Source: Orientallactaga sibirica
Lineage: Eukaryota; Chordata; Mammalia; Rodentia; Dipodidae
NCBI GenBank assembly: GCA_036365145.1
Contig: JAEOAD010000888.1
Span: 2,273,501-2,337,500 of the forward strand
Direction of reading: 5' to 3'
DNA length: 64,000 nucleotides
The notes under the pieces are model-generated. The model did no database searches. It was not told where the DNA came from and saw only the letters and a list, made by a program, of their open reading frames with translations. Shown piece after piece: positions 20,842 to 31,095 of the stretch (position 1 is the stretch's first letter; each line of letters starts with the position of its first letter). The translations under genes were made by a program, and so were the position numbers.

Positions 20842-23800
20842 TTCTGTCTCTCTCCAAAAACAAAAAGGAAGGAAGGAAGGAAGGAAGGAAGGAAGGAAGG
20901 AAGGAAGGAAGGAAGGAAGGAAAAAAAGAATTCAGGCCAGGCGTGGTGGTTCATGCCTTTAATCCTAGCACTCAGGAGGCAGAGGTAGGAGGAACACCGT
21001 GAGTTCAAGACTACCCTGAGACTACATAGTAAGTTTCCAGATCAGCCTGGACTAGAGCGAGTCCCTACCTCAAAAAACCAAAAAAAAAAAAAAAAAAAAA
21101 GAAAGAAAGAAAGAAAAGAATTCAAGGACTTCTCTCAGGGACCAGAGAAGAGACAAACTCAAAGTTGCAAGCTATGAAGGGGGCCCTTGTCTCTATCTCA
21201 GGACAAGGTCACTGGGTCAATATCCATTTAGCAAACTATGTATAATGCACGAGCATCCTCCAAGGTGATGTCGGGACTTCAGGGGAACTTAAGGCTGCAG
21301 TGCAGGACAATTATGGTCAAAATGAAGGGAAGATGAAGATTAGAGTTGAGCTCTAACAAATGCTGGGGTCAAGTTCGGCGTGGAAGTTGGGGCTGAGTTT
21401 GAGAGCTATGGTCAGGATACAGTGGCAGTACTGAATTAAGGAGACAACATAGGCAAGACCCTGTGGTTGATATGACGGCTGGTGTGAGAAAAAGCAAGAA
21501 CGCCCAAGTTTCTAACCTGAGCAAGTAGGTAACTCTTCTAGGCGCTTAACTTATGTAGGGCCACCCAGAAGACTATACCTGGGAGAGATGTTAACTTTAT
21601 TTTTTATATATTGAGCCTAAGATGTCCATGAAACATCAAATGGCAATTCTAGGAGATGGCTGGGTATGGAGAATATGAAGCCTGTAGTAGAGTTACCAAA
21701 GCATAGTGACCCCAGGAGCCAGGAGAATGAAGAATGTCAAATGAGAAAAAGGTGTAGATAGGGGTACAAGGAAGGCCTAGGGCACCAGCAGAGAGGAGTG
21801 GAGAAGGGAGAAAGAGTAGAAACAGTAGAAACAGACCCAGAAAAAAAAAACTGGTCCTCGAAGCAAAGAGGAAAGAGTAAACATTCAGTATGGAAATCAG
21901 AATTTAGAGCCGGGAGTGATGGTGCACGCCTTTAATCCCAGCACTCAGGAGGAAGAGGTAGGAGGATCACCATGAGTTCAAGGCCACCCTAAGACTACAT
22001 AGTGAATTCCTGGTCATCCTGAGCTAGAGTGAAACCCTACCTCAAAAAATTAAAAAAATTAAAAAATTAAAAAATTTTAAAAATAAAGTAAACAGCCAGG
22101 CGTGGTGGTGCACACCTTTAATCCCATAACTTGGGAGGCAAAGGTAAGAGGATCACCTTGAGTTCAAGGTCACCCTGAGACTGCATAGTGAATTCCAGGT
22201 CAGCCTGGGCTAGAGTGAGACCCTACCTCGAAAAACCAAAAATAAATAAATAAAGTAAATAAATAAATTAAATTAAATTAAAAAAGAAATCAGAATTTAG
22301 GATGAGGCTCAAAGCTGATCCTAGTGCCAAGCTGACCTAGAATTCATGCTCTTCCTGCTTCAGCCTCCTAAGTGCTATAGTTACAGATATGTACTACCAT
22401 TTCTGGTACAGGAATCAACCTCTCTCTCCTCTCTCCCCTTCCCCCTTCTCCCTTTCCCTTTCTCTCCTCTCCCCTCCCCTCCCTCCTCCTCCTTCTCTCT
22501 TTTTCTCTTTCCCTATGCTGAGGATGGAATCCAAACCACACATGCTCAGCACACTACCACTTAGCCACATCCCACACAGATACCTCACAATGGGAAGAAA
22601 CTCTACCTGACTGTGCAATGACCTTCACATGCACCTCAATGGTCAGGTTGCCACGGAGACAATAATAGGTACCAGCATCTTGAGCTGTGGCCTGGGGCAG
22701 CAACAGAAGAGACCCCTGGACCCTCATCTCCCTGACTGGGGGCTCTACCCCAAGGTTTAGGCTCAGCAATGAAATGTTAGTCCTCTTGGGATTCGCATAG
22801 GTCCAGGAGAGGGTGCCTCTTGCCATGGGGGCAGGAGGAACCCCACAGGACAGCCAGAGTGTGGAGCCAGGAGCCACAGTGAGGTCTGGGACAGGGGAGA
22901 CAAAGTAAGGAAGCTATAATCCACAGGGCCTCATCCCCCAGAGCTTCCTGTTCCCAGTCACCTTGCCCTATCCTAGCCTCCCACCTTCCCAGCATCTCCC
23001 CAGTGTCATCCTCTTACCTGGGCTGAAGCTCTGATTCAGACTGGGTCTTGGTGGGAGACAGACAGGCTCTGTCCCCCAGATCTTAGGATGGCCTTTGGCC
23101 CATACATACAGCCAGGAGCTGTTGCGGTGACCAGAAGAGGGCCTGTGGCCCTCTGAGGACATGTTCTTCAGACCACAGCCTAGCTCCTCTAAGTCTGAAG
23201 CATTCCACCGGAACAGCTCCCCTGGGAAGAAACCCCAAACCAGACACAGCATCACATGGAGAGAGTTAGACACAGAAGAGCAGAGATAAGTGGAGACAAA
23301 GATGCGGGGGGTGGGGGGGAGAGTATAAAGTGTGGTGGCATACACCTTTAATCCCAGCACTCGGGAGGCAGAGGTAGGAGGATCACCGTGAGTTCGAGGC
23401 CACGCTGAGACTACATAGTGAATTCCAGGTCAGCCTGGGCTAGAGCAAGACCCTACCTTGAAAAACTACATACACACAAATAAATAAATAAATAAAATAA
23501 TTTTTTTAAAAAAGAGTATAAGCCGGGCGTGGTGGCACATGCCTTTAATCTCAGCACTCGGGAGGCAGAGATAGGAGGATCGCCGAGAGTTCGAGGCCAC
23601 CCTGAGATTGTATAGTTAATTCCAGGTCAGCCTGGGCCAGAGTGAGACCCTACCTCGGAAAAAAAAAAAAAAAAAAAAAAAGAGTATAAGAGAAACTGAC
23701 TCTGACAGCAGAGACAGTCATGGAGCAGTTCAAAGTAGTCACCAAGTCACAAAAGCCAGCTGCCTAGAACTAATTGTTATTCCTCAGCCCCCTTAAACCC

Positions 23801-24405
23801 CAGCTTGACCACAGGACTTCCTCTGTCCATGGTGAGGCCTCCCTTTTCCCATCCAGCCCTCTGCCCCAGCCCTGCTGGGTCCTCACCACTGTTGTCCACG
23901 TTCACTGCCCAACCAGACTGCCAGGTATCATTGAAGGGGGTCCTCTGCTGGCACAAGTAGAAGCCCCCCATCTGGTCTGAGACATTGAAGATCAGTAGCA
24001 GGATGCCTAGAGGCCCTACTTGTAGGCCCACGCCTGGTAACCCTATGCCCAGCTCCAAGAAGGGTGCTGACTGGTTTCCCCGGTACCAGGCCAACTTCTC
24101 AGATGGGGCAACTGAAGAGTCCTGGAGACACGACAACACAGCATCGTTTCCCTCTGAGGGGAAAGAGAGAGGGGAGCTGGGGTACTGGGAGCCTGCAGAG
24201 CTTTCCAACCCCTCCCAGAATTTTACAAATAAGAAAATGGAGGTTCAGAGAGGGCACATTACTCAGCCCAGAAACCCAGGCTTCCAGCCCCAGCTCCTTT
24301 CCTCTGCCCTTCAGACATACCTTCCACCTTCACTAGTAGTGGCTTCTGGGGTCTTACTTCCATTAGGGTAAGGAAGAGGAGGAGGAAGAAGAGAGGAGGT
24401 GGCAT
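16422..24405 (-). CDS. Cd19: B-lymphocyte antigen CD19, complete
   Basis: Fourteen coding exons on the minus strand encode 552 aa (human about 556): 24321-24405, 23887-24153, 23018-23221, 22607-22885, 19199-19306, 18725-18773, 18123-18211, 17671-17784, 17466-17570, 17319-17387, 17159-17212, 17022-17078, 16616-16702, 16422-16513. A signal peptide rich in Phe/Leu is followed by two Ig-like domains (exons 2 and 4). One membrane segment lies in exon 5, and a stop-transfer RRKRKRM motif in exon 6. The long cytoplasmic tail carries tyrosine motifs; SYEDM (Tyr498) and SYENM (Tyr527) fit the YxxM sites that recruit PI3-kinase p85. CD19 is the signalling co-receptor of the B-cell receptor with CD21/CD81. 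All junctions keep frame and no break is seen. Confidence 0.96.
16616..16702 (-). CDS. Cd19: Cd19 coding exon 13
   Basis: 87 bp, residues 494-522 ([18 protein letters not shown], then RPGPNHEE). The SYEDM is one of two PI3-kinase-binding YxxM sites. Acceptor taagcag, donor gtgggt. Confidence 0.95.
17022..17078 (-). CDS. Cd19: Cd19 coding exon 12
   Basis: 57 bp, residues 475-493 ([19 protein letters not shown]). Acceptor ttttccag, donor gtgaga. Confidence 0.93.
17159..17212 (-). CDS. Cd19: Cd19 coding exon 11
   Basis: 54 bp, residues 457-474 ([18 protein letters not shown]), with another SYEN tyrosine. Acceptor actgcag. The donor is within a GTGTGTGTG run. Confidence 0.92.
17319..17387 (-). 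CDS. Cd19: Cd19 coding exon 10
   Basis: 69 bp, residues 434-456 ([12 protein letters not shown], then EEDSFSN). It carries the conserved GYENPE tyrosine (Tyr438). Donor gtaaca. Confidence 0.94.
17466..17570 (-). CDS. Cd19: Cd19 coding exon 9
   Basis: 105 bp, residues 399-433. Acidic, with tyrosines in [18 protein letters not shown] (Tyr408 and Tyr420). These sites recruit Src-family kinases and Vav in the human protein. Acceptor aacccag, donor gtaagg. Confidence 0.95.
17671..17784 (-). CDS. Cd19: Cd19 coding exon 8
   Basis: 114 bp, residues 361-398 ([21 protein letters not shown]). The donor gttgaa is a poor match beyond GT, but the frame and the family alignment require it. Confidence 0.88.
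17785..18724. other. Cd19 introns 6-7
   Basis: Intron 7 (17785-18122) is unique sequence. Intron 6 (18212-18724) carries one tRNA-derived SINE at about 18446-18620 and otherwise nothing recognised. Confidence 0.65.
18123..18211 (-). CDS. Cd19: Cd19 coding exon 7
   Basis: 89 bp, residues 331-360 ([10 protein letters not shown], then [12 protein letters not shown]). The YGN tyrosine is a conserved tail site. Acceptor ctgctag, donor gtgaga. Confidence 0.93.
18725..18773 (-). CDS. Cd19: Cd19 coding exon 6
   Basis: 49-bp exon, residues 315-330 ([16 protein letters not shown]). This is the basic stop-transfer sequence just inside the membrane. Reading phases picked the acceptor ccaccag at 18774-18780; the nearer AG sites break the frame. 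Confidence 0.92.
18774..19198. repeat. Cd19 intron 5: B1-like SINE with long A-rich tail
   Basis: A plus-strand B1-like element at about 18990-19120 is followed by an A tract with (AAAAG)n to about 19177. The rest is unique. Confidence 0.7.
19199..19306 (-). CDS. Cd19: Cd19 coding exon 5 (transmembrane segment)
   Basis: 108 bp, residues 279-314. [11 protein letters not shown] precedes a hydrophobic stretch from [10 protein letters not shown] to SLVAFLLL, then RR. This is the single membrane span. Acceptor ctggcag, donor gtgagt. Confidence 0.94.
19307..22606. repeat. Cd19 intron 4 contents
   Basis: tRNA-SINEs (19386-19635 and 19640-19830), a (TTA)n/T-rich stretch (19835-19905), and reverse B1-like (19906-19998 and 20001-20145). 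Long-type tRNA-SINEs lie at 20178-20425 and 20440-20860, the second split by a reverse short-type copy at 20653-20803. (GGAA)n lies at about 20866-20922 and B1-like at 20936-21100. A largely unique block follows (about 21120-21900), then B1-like (21906-22065 and 22092-22245) and a pyrimidine-rich stretch (22420-22510). A reverse ID-like fragment ends it (about 22512-22572). Confidence 0.65.
22607..22885 (-). CDS. Cd19: Cd19 coding exon 4 (second Ig-like domain)
   Basis: 279 bp, residues 186-278. Contains [17 protein letters not shown] and [17 protein letters not shown], the two cysteine-bearing strands of an Ig fold. Acceptor gtcccag. The donor gtagag is weaker than usual. Confidence 0.95.
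23018..23221 (-). CDS. Cd19: Cd19 coding exon 3
   Basis: 204 bp, residues 118-185, linking the two Ig-like domains: [35 protein letters not shown] and SLNQSFSP. Several Asn-X-Ser/Thr sequons are present. Acceptor cttcccag, donor gtaaga. Confidence 0.95.
23222..23886. repeat. Cd19 intron 2: two B1-like SINEs
   Basis: Plus-strand B1-like elements at about 23325-23510 and 23521-23680. The remainder is unique sequence. Confidence 0.7.
23887..24153 (-). CDS. Cd19: Cd19 coding exon 2 (first Ig-like domain)
   Basis: 267 bp, residues 29-117. Contains AVLSCLQD with the first Ig cysteine, AWYRG, a FNVSDQ N-glycosylation sequon, and GGFYLCQQ with the partner cysteine. Acceptor cccctcag, donor gtgagg. 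Confidence 0.95.
24321..24405 (-). CDS. Cd19: Cd19 coding exon 1 (signal peptide)
   Basis: [14 protein letters not shown] is a typical signal peptide core, followed by [14 protein letters not shown]. The ATG has the context gccaccATGc, a strong Kozak match. Donor gtatgt, phase 1. Confidence 0.95.
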
Positions 24406-24560
24406 GGTGGCCAGGCTCCCTGGAACACCCAGTTTAGCTGCCGGCCCGCGCAGAGGATGCTGGGGTAGCAGGGGCCTGGTGGGCAGTGAACCATGGGTGA
24501 CTGTGGGGGTGGTGGCAGTCCCCTTAGGCTTCCTTCTGCAGGCACCTTCTCCAAACTCAC
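24406..24560 (-). promoter_or_regulatory. Cd19 TATA-less proximal promoter with PAX5-type site
   Basis: No TATA box. At about 24475-24503 the minus strand reads 'agtcacccatggttcactgc' followed by 'ccaccagg'. This closely resembles the high-affinity PAX5 (BSAP) site of the human CD19 promoter. The sequence between it and the ATG also resembles the human 5' untranslated region. PAX5 drives B-lineage expression of CD19. The match is from memory, not from a search. Confidence 0.7.
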
Positions 24561-25670
24561 AATACTTGCTTCTTCCCCACTAGTTTTATTTTCACCTGAG
24601 CACTTACCCAAGTGAATGTATGGGTCTGTTTCTTTCGCATTAACTCCTTTAGCACGGAAACAATTTGGGACAGATTATTTAGGGCACATTGCCCTAAAAC
24701 GATGGTTGGCACAAGGTAGATACTTGGTAAATATTTGTCAAATGGGTGAATTCTAGAATTAGGGCCTTCCTTCTTCTCCCCTGAATTTCAGGTGTTGATT
24801 CCATTTTTCTTCACAAATACATCTTTCCTTCATTCAACAAATAGTCCACCTCCAAACCACTTGCATCAGCACGCTTCGGGGGAAAGGCAAATTTGACTTT
24901 GAATTTTCCTTCCCCTCCTGCTAAATTCCTTCCTCATCCAAAGCCTTCTTTTCTTTCTCTATTATCTGGGAACAGTATTAGTATTATAAACTGGGCCTGG
25001 TGGTCCAGGCCTGTAATCCCAGCTGTCCAGGAGGCCTAGGTTCAAGGCCAGCCTAGACTACAAGTCTAGCTTGGGAAATTTAGTGAGAACCTGTCTCAAA
25101 AAAGTGAAAAGTAAAAAGAGAGGGGTTAGCCAGGCGTGGTGGCGCACACCTTTAGTCTGAGCACTTGGTAGGCAGAAGTAGAAGGATTGCTGTGAGTTTG
25201 AGGCCACCCTGAGACTACCTAGTGAATCCCAGCCTGGGCTAGAGTGAGACCCTACCTTGAAAAAAAAAAGGGGGGGGGGCTGTGGTAAAGCATTTTCTCA
25301 TAATGTGCATGGCCCTAGATTCAACCCCCAGTATCACAAACACACATACATACATACATAAAATTTGTGTGTGCATATATATATATATATATAATGTATG
25401 TATGTGGTATAGTGCTATAGAGTATTGGAAGCTGGAGATATGGCTTAGTGGTTAAGGTATTTGCCTGCAAAGGACCCAGGTTTGAATCCCCAGGACCTAT
25501 GTAAGCCAGATGCACAAGGTGGCACATGCATTTGGAGTTCGTTTACAGTGGCTAAAGGCCTTTGTGTTCCCATTCTCTCTCTCTATCTCTCTCGCTCAAG
25601 TAAATAAGATTAAATTTAAATTAAAAATAACAAAGAATATTGGAATCCAGGCATGGTAATGCACTTCTTT

Positions 25671-25915
25671 TTAATTTTTTTTATTTTAGAAAGAGTGAGA
25701 GAGAGAGAGAGACCAAGAGAGAAAGAGAGAATTGGCTTGCCAAGGCCTCAGCCACTGCAATCGAACTCCAGATGCTTATGCCACCTAATGGGCATGTGTG
25801 ACCTTGCACTTGCCTCACCTTTGTGCATTTGGCTTATGTGGGATCTGGAGAGTCGAACATGGGTCTTTAGGCCTCGCAGGCAAGAGCCTTAACCACTAAG
25901 CCATCTCTCTAGTCC
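25671..25915 (-). mobile_element. tRNA-derived SINE, third type, with 14-bp target-site duplication
   Basis: Inserted within a plus-strand B1-like element. The sequence 'taatgcacttcttt' occurs at 25657-25670 and again at 25916-25929. Compared with the short type it has an extra segment 'gggcatgtgtgaccttgcac'. A relative lies at 28095-28322. Confidence 0.8.
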
Positions 25916-26756
25916 TAATGCACTTCTTTAATCCCAATACTAGGGATACGGAGGTAGGGAGGATTGCTGTGAGTTCAAGGCCAGTTTAGGAATACAGAGT
26001 AAATTCCAGGTTAGCCTAGGCAAGAATGAGACCCTATCTTGAAAACAAAAAAAAATACTGGAATCAGGAAGATAATGGAGTTTTGAGGCCAGCCAGCCTG
26101 GCATGTGGCAAAGCTTGTGAGCTAGGCATGTTGTCTAGTGGTAAAGCATGTTCACATTCCCAGCACAAGAGGGAAAAAAAGTATGAGAGAGAGAGAGAGA
26201 GAGAGTATCTGTGCCTTTCACTGCTAACTGACTCAGGGAGAGGATTTAGAGACCCAAGAGACCTGTTTTCTCAGTTGAGTCCCAGGCCTCTCTCACTGGG
26301 CTGTGACTTCCTGTTTGCCCAAGACAAACCCCAGGGGACTGTATAAGTGTCAGGGTCTCACTTCCCTTTGATAGGGTTGAGAGAATGGGGGTGGGGCTTG
26401 GGGAATGGAGACTGAGTTAACTAGATCCCCATTTGTCTTTTGCTCAGCAATATCTCTCCACTTTTTAGTATTTGCTTCACTAGCTAGCAGTATCTTCCTA
26501 AACCCCAGGGGCTTTTCATCTAACCTAAAACAAAATTCTAAACCATGGTGGGAGTGATGCCGCATTTTCCATTCATCTCTCCCTCTCTTCTCCTCTTTGC
26601 ACATAATCTCCCCCTCTCTACTCCTCTTCACTCATCCTACTCCTTACCAAGCACATTCCCACTCACAGGGCCTTTGCACTGTTTGATTGGCTCCTTATGT
26701 CACTTAGCTCTCAGCTCAAATGTTACTTCCTCGGAGGCCTTCCGTGAATACCCAAG

Positions 26757-26791
<35 letters not shown>

Positions 26792-27204
26792 GTGGGGTCT
26801 TGCTCTAGCTGACCTGGAATTCACTATGTAGTCTCAGAGTGACCTTGAACTCATAGAGATACTCCTACCTCTGCCTCCAGAGTGCTGGGATTAAAGGCAT
26901 GTACCACCACGCCCAGCTTGCCAGGTACATTTTTTAAAAAATTTATTTATTTATTTATTTTTATTTTGAGAGAGACACACACAGAGAGAGAATATGGGCG
27001 TGCCAGCAGCGTCTCAGCCGCTGTGAACAAACTCCGGACGCATGTGCCCCCTTGTGGGCAAGTGTGGCATTGCGCCCTTGCGTCTGGCTAAACGTGGGAC
27101 CTGGAGAATCAAACGGGCATTCTTAGGCTTGGCAAGCAGGCACCTTAACTGCTAAGCCATCTCTCCAGCACAGCCAGGTACTTTTTTGACCTCACATCTT
27201 TTTT

Positions 27205-27410
27205 TTTTATTTTAATTTTTTTATTGACAACTTCTTTAATTGTAGACAATATCCCATGGCACTTCCCTCCCTCCCCCCACTTTCCCCTTTGAAACTTCAC
27301 TCTCCATCATATCCCCTCCCCCTGTCAATCAGTCTCTCTTTTCAGTTTGATGTCATGATCTTTCCTTCCTATTATGATGGTCTTGTGTAGGTAGTGTCAG
27401 GCACTGTGAT
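27205..27410 (-). mobile_element. Truncated L1-like 3' end with target-site duplication
   Basis: The minus strand ends in an A-rich tail. 'gacctcacatctttttt' is seen from 27188 and again from 27411. The body matches the last 200 bp of the element at 4500-5640. Confidence 0.75.
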
Positions 27411-27730
27411 GACCTCACATCTTTTTTAAATTTCCTTTCTAGCCCTTGCTTAATCTCAAATTATATTTATTAGTCTTCCCATTTACTTCCTGACCAGAAT
27501 ATACACTCTTTGTTTTTTCTTTCTTTCTTCTTCCTTCCTTTCTTTGTTTCTTTGTTTCCAGTTTTTCAAGGTAGGGTCTCACTCTAGCCAGGGCTGTCCT
27601 GGAATTCACTATGTAGTCTCAGGGTGGCCTCGAATTCTCAGTGATCTTTCTACCTCTGCCTCCCAGTGCTGGGATTAAAGGCATGTGACACAAAGCCAGG
27701 CTGTTTTGTTTCTTTCTTTCTTTTGTTTTT

Positions 27731-27770
<40 letters not shown>

Positions 27771-28527
27771 GTTTTTTGAGGTAGGGTGTCACTCTAGCCC
27801 AGGCTGACCTGGAATTCACTATGTAGTCTCAGGGTGGCCTCGAACTCATGGCGATCCTCCTACCTCTGCCTCCCAAGGGCTGGGATTAAAGGCGTGGGCC
27901 ACCACACCCAGCTTATTATTTATTTATTTGAGAGAGAGAATGGGCATGTCAGGGCCTCCAGCCACTGCAAACAAACTCCAGACACGTATGCCCCTTGTGC
28001 ATCTGGCTTATGTGGGTCCTGGAGAACTGAACTGGGATCCTTTAACTTTGCAGGCAAATGCCTTAGCTGTTAAGCCATCTCTCCAGCCTCTATTTTTTAT
28101 TTTTTAGAGTGAGTGAGAAAGAGAGAGAGAGACAGAGAGAATTGGCACACCAGGGCCTCAGCCATGAAGTTGAACTCCAGACATTTGTACCACCTACTGG
28201 GTATGTGCGACCTTGTGTTTGCCTCACCTTCGTGTGTCTGGATAATGTGGGATCTGGAGAGTAGAACATGGGTCCTTATGTTTTGCAGGCAAGAACCTGA
28301 ACCACTAAGCAATCTCTCCAGTCCTTAAATATTTATTATTTATTTATTTACAAGCAGAGAGAGATAGAAGAGAGAGAGAATGGGTGTACCAGGGCCTCCA
28401 TCCACTGCAAACAAACTCCAGATACATGTGCTACTTCTTCTGGCTTTACCTCCATACTGGGGAATCAAAGTCAGGTCCTTAGGCTTTGCAGGCAAGTGCC
28501 TTACCTGCTGAGCCATCTCCCCAGCCA

Positions 28528-28532
28528 TATTT

Positions 28533-28588
<56 letters not shown>

Positions 28589-28590
28589 TC
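28528..28590 (+). repeat. (CTTT)n microsatellite
   Basis: About 60 bp of tetranucleotide repeat, in the tail of the reverse long-type tRNA-SINE that follows it. A shorter (CTTT)n stands on the other side of that SINE (about 28840-28864), as a target-site duplication would leave. Confidence 0.85.
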
Positions 28591-29130
28591 CTTTTTGGAG
28601 AGAGACAGAGAGAGAGAGTGAGAGGAAGACAGCGATGGGTGCGCCAGCAGCCTCTCAGCTGTTGTGAATGAAATCCAGATGCATTTGCCCCCTTGTGGTC
28701 AAGTGCGGCATTGTGCCCTTGATTCACTTTGCATCTGGCTAAACGTGGGACCTGGAGATTGGAACCGCTGGAGATTGGAACCGGCGTTCTTAGGCTTAGG
28801 AGGCAGGTGCCTTAACTGCTAAGCCATCTCTCCAGCCCTATTTTCTTTCTTTCTTTCTTTCTTTGTTTTTTTTTGGAGAGAGACACAGAGAGACAGAGAG
28901 AGAGCCACCTTTTTGGCTCCAAAGAAACTTTTTGGTAGGTGGAGCCAAAAAGGTGGCTCAGGGGTTAAGGTGCTTGCCTACAAACCCAGCTGTTTCCTCA
29001 ATACCCATGTAAAGCCAGATGCATAAGGTAGCACATGTATCTGGAGTTCCTTTGCAGTGATTAGAGGACCTGGGGTGAGCCCCTTCCCCCCTCCCCGCGA
29101 CTCACACTTACACAGTCTCTCTCTCTCTCT

Positions 29131-29133
29131 CTC

Positions 29134-29168
<35 letters not shown>
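29131..29168 (+). repeat. (GATA)n microsatellite
   Basis: Short tetranucleotide run at the end of a tRNA-derived SINE. Confidence 0.85.
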
Positions 29169-29170
<2 letters not shown>

Positions 29171-30025
29171 TTTATATATATATAAAATTAGCCAGGCATG
29201 GTGGCGCACGACTTTAATCCCAGCACGCAGAGGTAGAAGGATCACCGAGTTCAAGGCCACCCTGAGACTACATAGTGAATTACAGGTCAGCCTGAGCTAG
29301 AGGTGAGACCATACCTCGAAAAACAAAACAAAAATAAAATAAAATAAAATAAAATCTGCATCCTTTTCTTTCTTAAATAAACAAATATTTATTTAAAAAG
29401 TTTCTTTGAGCCGGGCACAGTGGCGCACGCCTTTAATCCCAGCACTCGGGAGGCAGAGGCAGGAGGATCACTGTGAGTTCGAGGCCACCCTGAGATTACA
29501 TAGCGAATTCTAGATCAGCCTGGGCTAGAGTGAGACCTTACCTCGAAAAACCAAAAAAAAAAAAAAGAGAGAGAGAGAGACAACAGAATGGGTGTGCCAG
29601 GGCCTCCAGCCACTACAAACAAACTCCAGATCCATGTGCCACCTTGTGCATCTGGCTTTAAGTGGGTACTGAGGAATCAAACCCAAGTCATTAGGGTTTA
29701 CTGGCAAGTGCCTTAACTGCTTAGCCATCTCTCCAGCTCTGCTTTTTTTGGTTTTTCCAAGATAGGGTCTCGAACTCACAGTGATCCTCCTACTTCTGCC
29801 TCCAAGTGCTGGGATTAAAGGCATGTGCCACCAGACCCGGCCAGCCCTGATCTTAATTCTTCATTGCTGTTGATTTGTTTATCCAAAGTAGGGTCTCACT
29901 CTAGCCCAGGCTGACTTGGAACTCACTCTTTAGTCCCAGGCTGGCCTCGAACTCAGTGATCCTCCTACCTCTGCCTCCTAAGTGTTGGGAGTAAAGGTGT
30001 GTGTCACCACACTCAGATCAGTTTG

Positions 30026-30057
<32 letters not shown>

Positions 30058-31005
30058 GTTCTTTGAGGTAGGGTCTCACTCTAGCCCAGGCTGACCTGAA
30101 TTCACTATGTAGTCTCAGGGGGCCTCCAACTCATGGTGATCCTCCTACCTCTACTTCCCGAGTTTTGGGATTACAGGCATGCCCTACCATGCTTATTTAT
30201 TTGAGAAAGAGGCAGATTCGATAGATAGACAGACAGACAGATAGAAAGAAAGAATGGGTGTACCAGGACCTCTTGCTACTGCAAAGAGACTCCAGATGCA
30301 TGTAACACCTGTGCATCTGGCTCACGTAGGTCCTTAGGCTTTGCAGACAAGCGCTTTAACTGCTAAACCATCTGTCCAGCCCCTCATCCCTAGCTTTTTC
30401 ATTCTGAGTGGTGTACAGTGACAGCCCCCTGAGCCTTTAATTGCTGGAGTGCCTTTTCAGAAGCCTATGAACCACCTGTGACATCAGTGAACTATGCCTG
30501 TCCTTTGCCAATTTTTTTTTTCATTCACTTATTCAACATCAGGTATTCAACAAATATCAAGCACTATTATATGTCAGGACCAATTTAAGGTAAAAACGCA
30601 GGCAGAAGTACAGTCTCATGACTTTGCCAAACAGCCAATGGGTGATGAGGTGACAGGTGCATCATTAGAGGGAGTCAGGAGTCTTTCAGTGGAATTAGGT
30701 GTGGCAACAGCATCACCAAGAAAACTTAACAACTCGATAATGTCAAGAAAGGCTTCTGGAGGACTCAAATTCTCATCACTAGTAGATCCTGACCATTCCA
30801 TAGGAGCCTGTTACTTTTTTTTTTTTTTTTGGTTGTTGGTTGGAATTCACTATGTAGTCTCAGGGTGGCCTCGAACTCAAGGCAGTCCTCCTACCTCCGC
30901 CTCCCAAGTGCTGGGATTAAAGGCGTGTGCCACCACAGCCAGCATGGATCCTTACTTTTGTCCCATTTGAGCAGTACTGATTGGTGGACTCCTTGACAAG
31001 AGACG

Positions 31006-31095
31006 ATGGCAAAGAAGGTGGCAGTGACTGCAAGCAGGGGTCAGTGGCCTGATCTTTCTGAAGTGCTGTGTGGATGAGGGCTTGAGCCCACTTGC
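31006..31095 (+). pseudogene. Fragment resembling the N-terminus of a flavin-containing monooxygenase
   Basis: From the ATG at 31006 the sequence reads MAKKVAV. After a one-base insertion it continues in another frame as GVSGLIFLKCCVDEG, and after a one-base loss a further frame gives LEPTC. This order matches the start of FMO proteins (FAD-binding Rossmann region, family motif GxGxxG, here disrupted). No later FMO sequence is recognised. It looks like a decayed partial retrocopy. Identification is from recalled family sequence and needs a search. Confidence 0.5.

Larger units (their letters stand above)
24561..31000. repeat. Cd19-Rabep2 intergenic interval, mostly SINEs
   Basis: Unique at 24561-24980. 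Then an old B1-like (24991-25110), B1-like (25126-25272), a short AT run (25375-25392), tRNA-SINE (25428-25610), and a third tRNA-SINE type (25671-25915). Unique at about 26200-26760. Then reverse B1-like (26760-26920), reverse long-type tRNA-SINE (26930-27170), an L1-like 3' end (27205-27410), and reverse B1-like (27540-27700 and 27720-27912). Reverse tRNA-SINEs follow (27912-28090, 28095-28322, 28330-28526), then (CTTT)n (28528-28590), a reverse long type (28590-28837), tRNA-SINE (28945-29130), (GATA)n (29131-29168), and B1-like (29190-29350 and 29408-29560). Further reverse SINEs run to 30385. Unique at 30386-30805, then reverse B1-like (30810-30945). Confidence 0.65.

Noticed and set aside
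20866..20922. Regular short repeats as a CRISPR array
   Set aside because: Simple tetranucleotide microsatellite without spacers, in a mammalian genome.
30494..30970. 158-codon plus-strand open frame
   Set aside because: Its last third is a reverse B1-like SINE and the rest has no recognisable family; likely chance.
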